From an uncultured Clostridia bacterium (GTDB lineage: Bacteria; Bacillota; Clostridia; Oscillospirales; Acutalibacteraceae): a stretch of 6,025 nt of DNA. Positions 5,968-6,025 of the stretch are shown piece by piece; the stretch's first letter is position 1, and each line of letters starts with the position of its first letter. The stretch is from the NCBI GenBank assembly GCA_945875045.1, contig CAMCIX010000110.1, forward strand, positions 1 to 6,025, read 5' to 3'. The notes beneath the pieces are model-generated. The model was not told the DNA's origin, did no database searches, and saw only the letters and a program-made list of their open reading frames with translations. Both the position numbers and the translations under genes were made by a program.

Positions 5968-6025
5968 ACTTCGGCTCCCTCTGACGAGGGTGACTCCCCA
6001 CAGTGTGGGGAGATGTCACGAAGTG
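5968..6025. repeat. Start of a multi-hairpin dispersed repeat, cut by the window end
   Basis: Three hairpins follow one another. CCCTC/GAGGG (5977-5981 and 5986-5990) has a TGAC loop. CTCCCCAC/GTGGGGAG (5994-6001 and 6005-6012) has an AGT loop. A third, CAC-GAA-GTG (6017-6025), runs into the window end. The wording resembles non-coding repeats I recall as frequent in Clostridia/Oscillospiraceae genomes; I could not verify this here. The left boundary is uncertain (between about 5950 and 5970), and no coding frame crosses it sensibly. Confidence 0.7.

Noticed and set aside
5968..6025. CRISPR array at the right edge
   Set aside because: The hairpins differ from each other, and there is no regular repeat-spacer alternation.

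Overview
The window looks like a chromosomal segment of an anaerobic gut-type Firmicute, most likely a Clostridia member close to Oscillospiraceae/Ruminococcaceae. The clues are strong AGGAGG-type ribosome binding sites, a sigma-A-like promoter (TTGAAA, 17-bp spacer, TATATT), mixed mid-GC composition, a FeoA-type gene, and a hairpin-rich dispersed repeat at the right end of a style I associate with that group. The taxonomic call is an inference from these features; no marker gene is present.

Positions 1-4788 hold a tightly packed plus-strand gene set: a Gfo/Idh/MocA oxidoreductase (5' end outside the window), a second Gfo/Idh/MocA oxidoreductase (one-base overlap, TAATG), a TIM-barrel sugar phosphate isomerase/epimerase-like protein (four-base overlap, ATGA), a third Gfo/Idh/MocA oxidoreductase (23-bp gap), and, after a 60-bp gap carrying a perfect 8-bp hairpin, a second and different TIM-barrel isomerase/epimerase-like protein. 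No transporter, kinase or classical glycoside hydrolase is visible. None of the complete proteins shows a signal peptide, so the pathway appears cytoplasmic.

The combination of several sugar dehydrogenases and two metal-dependent TIM-barrel proteins fits either a 3-keto-glycoside route (oxidise a sugar carbon, cleave or epimerise the keto-sugar, then reduce) or an inositol/inosose-type route. The sequence cannot choose between them. The second and third dehydrogenases differ at the residue that usually sets cofactor choice (Ser-Arg versus Asp), which would suit an oxidation step and a reduction step in one pathway.

Positions 4772-5566 on the minus strand encode an AraC-family regulator with an N-terminal cupin sensor. 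It converges on the operon, its last 17 bp overlap the last gene, and a 10-bp hairpin that could terminate the operon lies inside its coding region. Its own promoter is readable in the 95-bp divergent region. To the right is a FeoA-family protein (5662-5949) with no feoB visible, followed by the start of a multi-hairpin repeat that runs off the window end.
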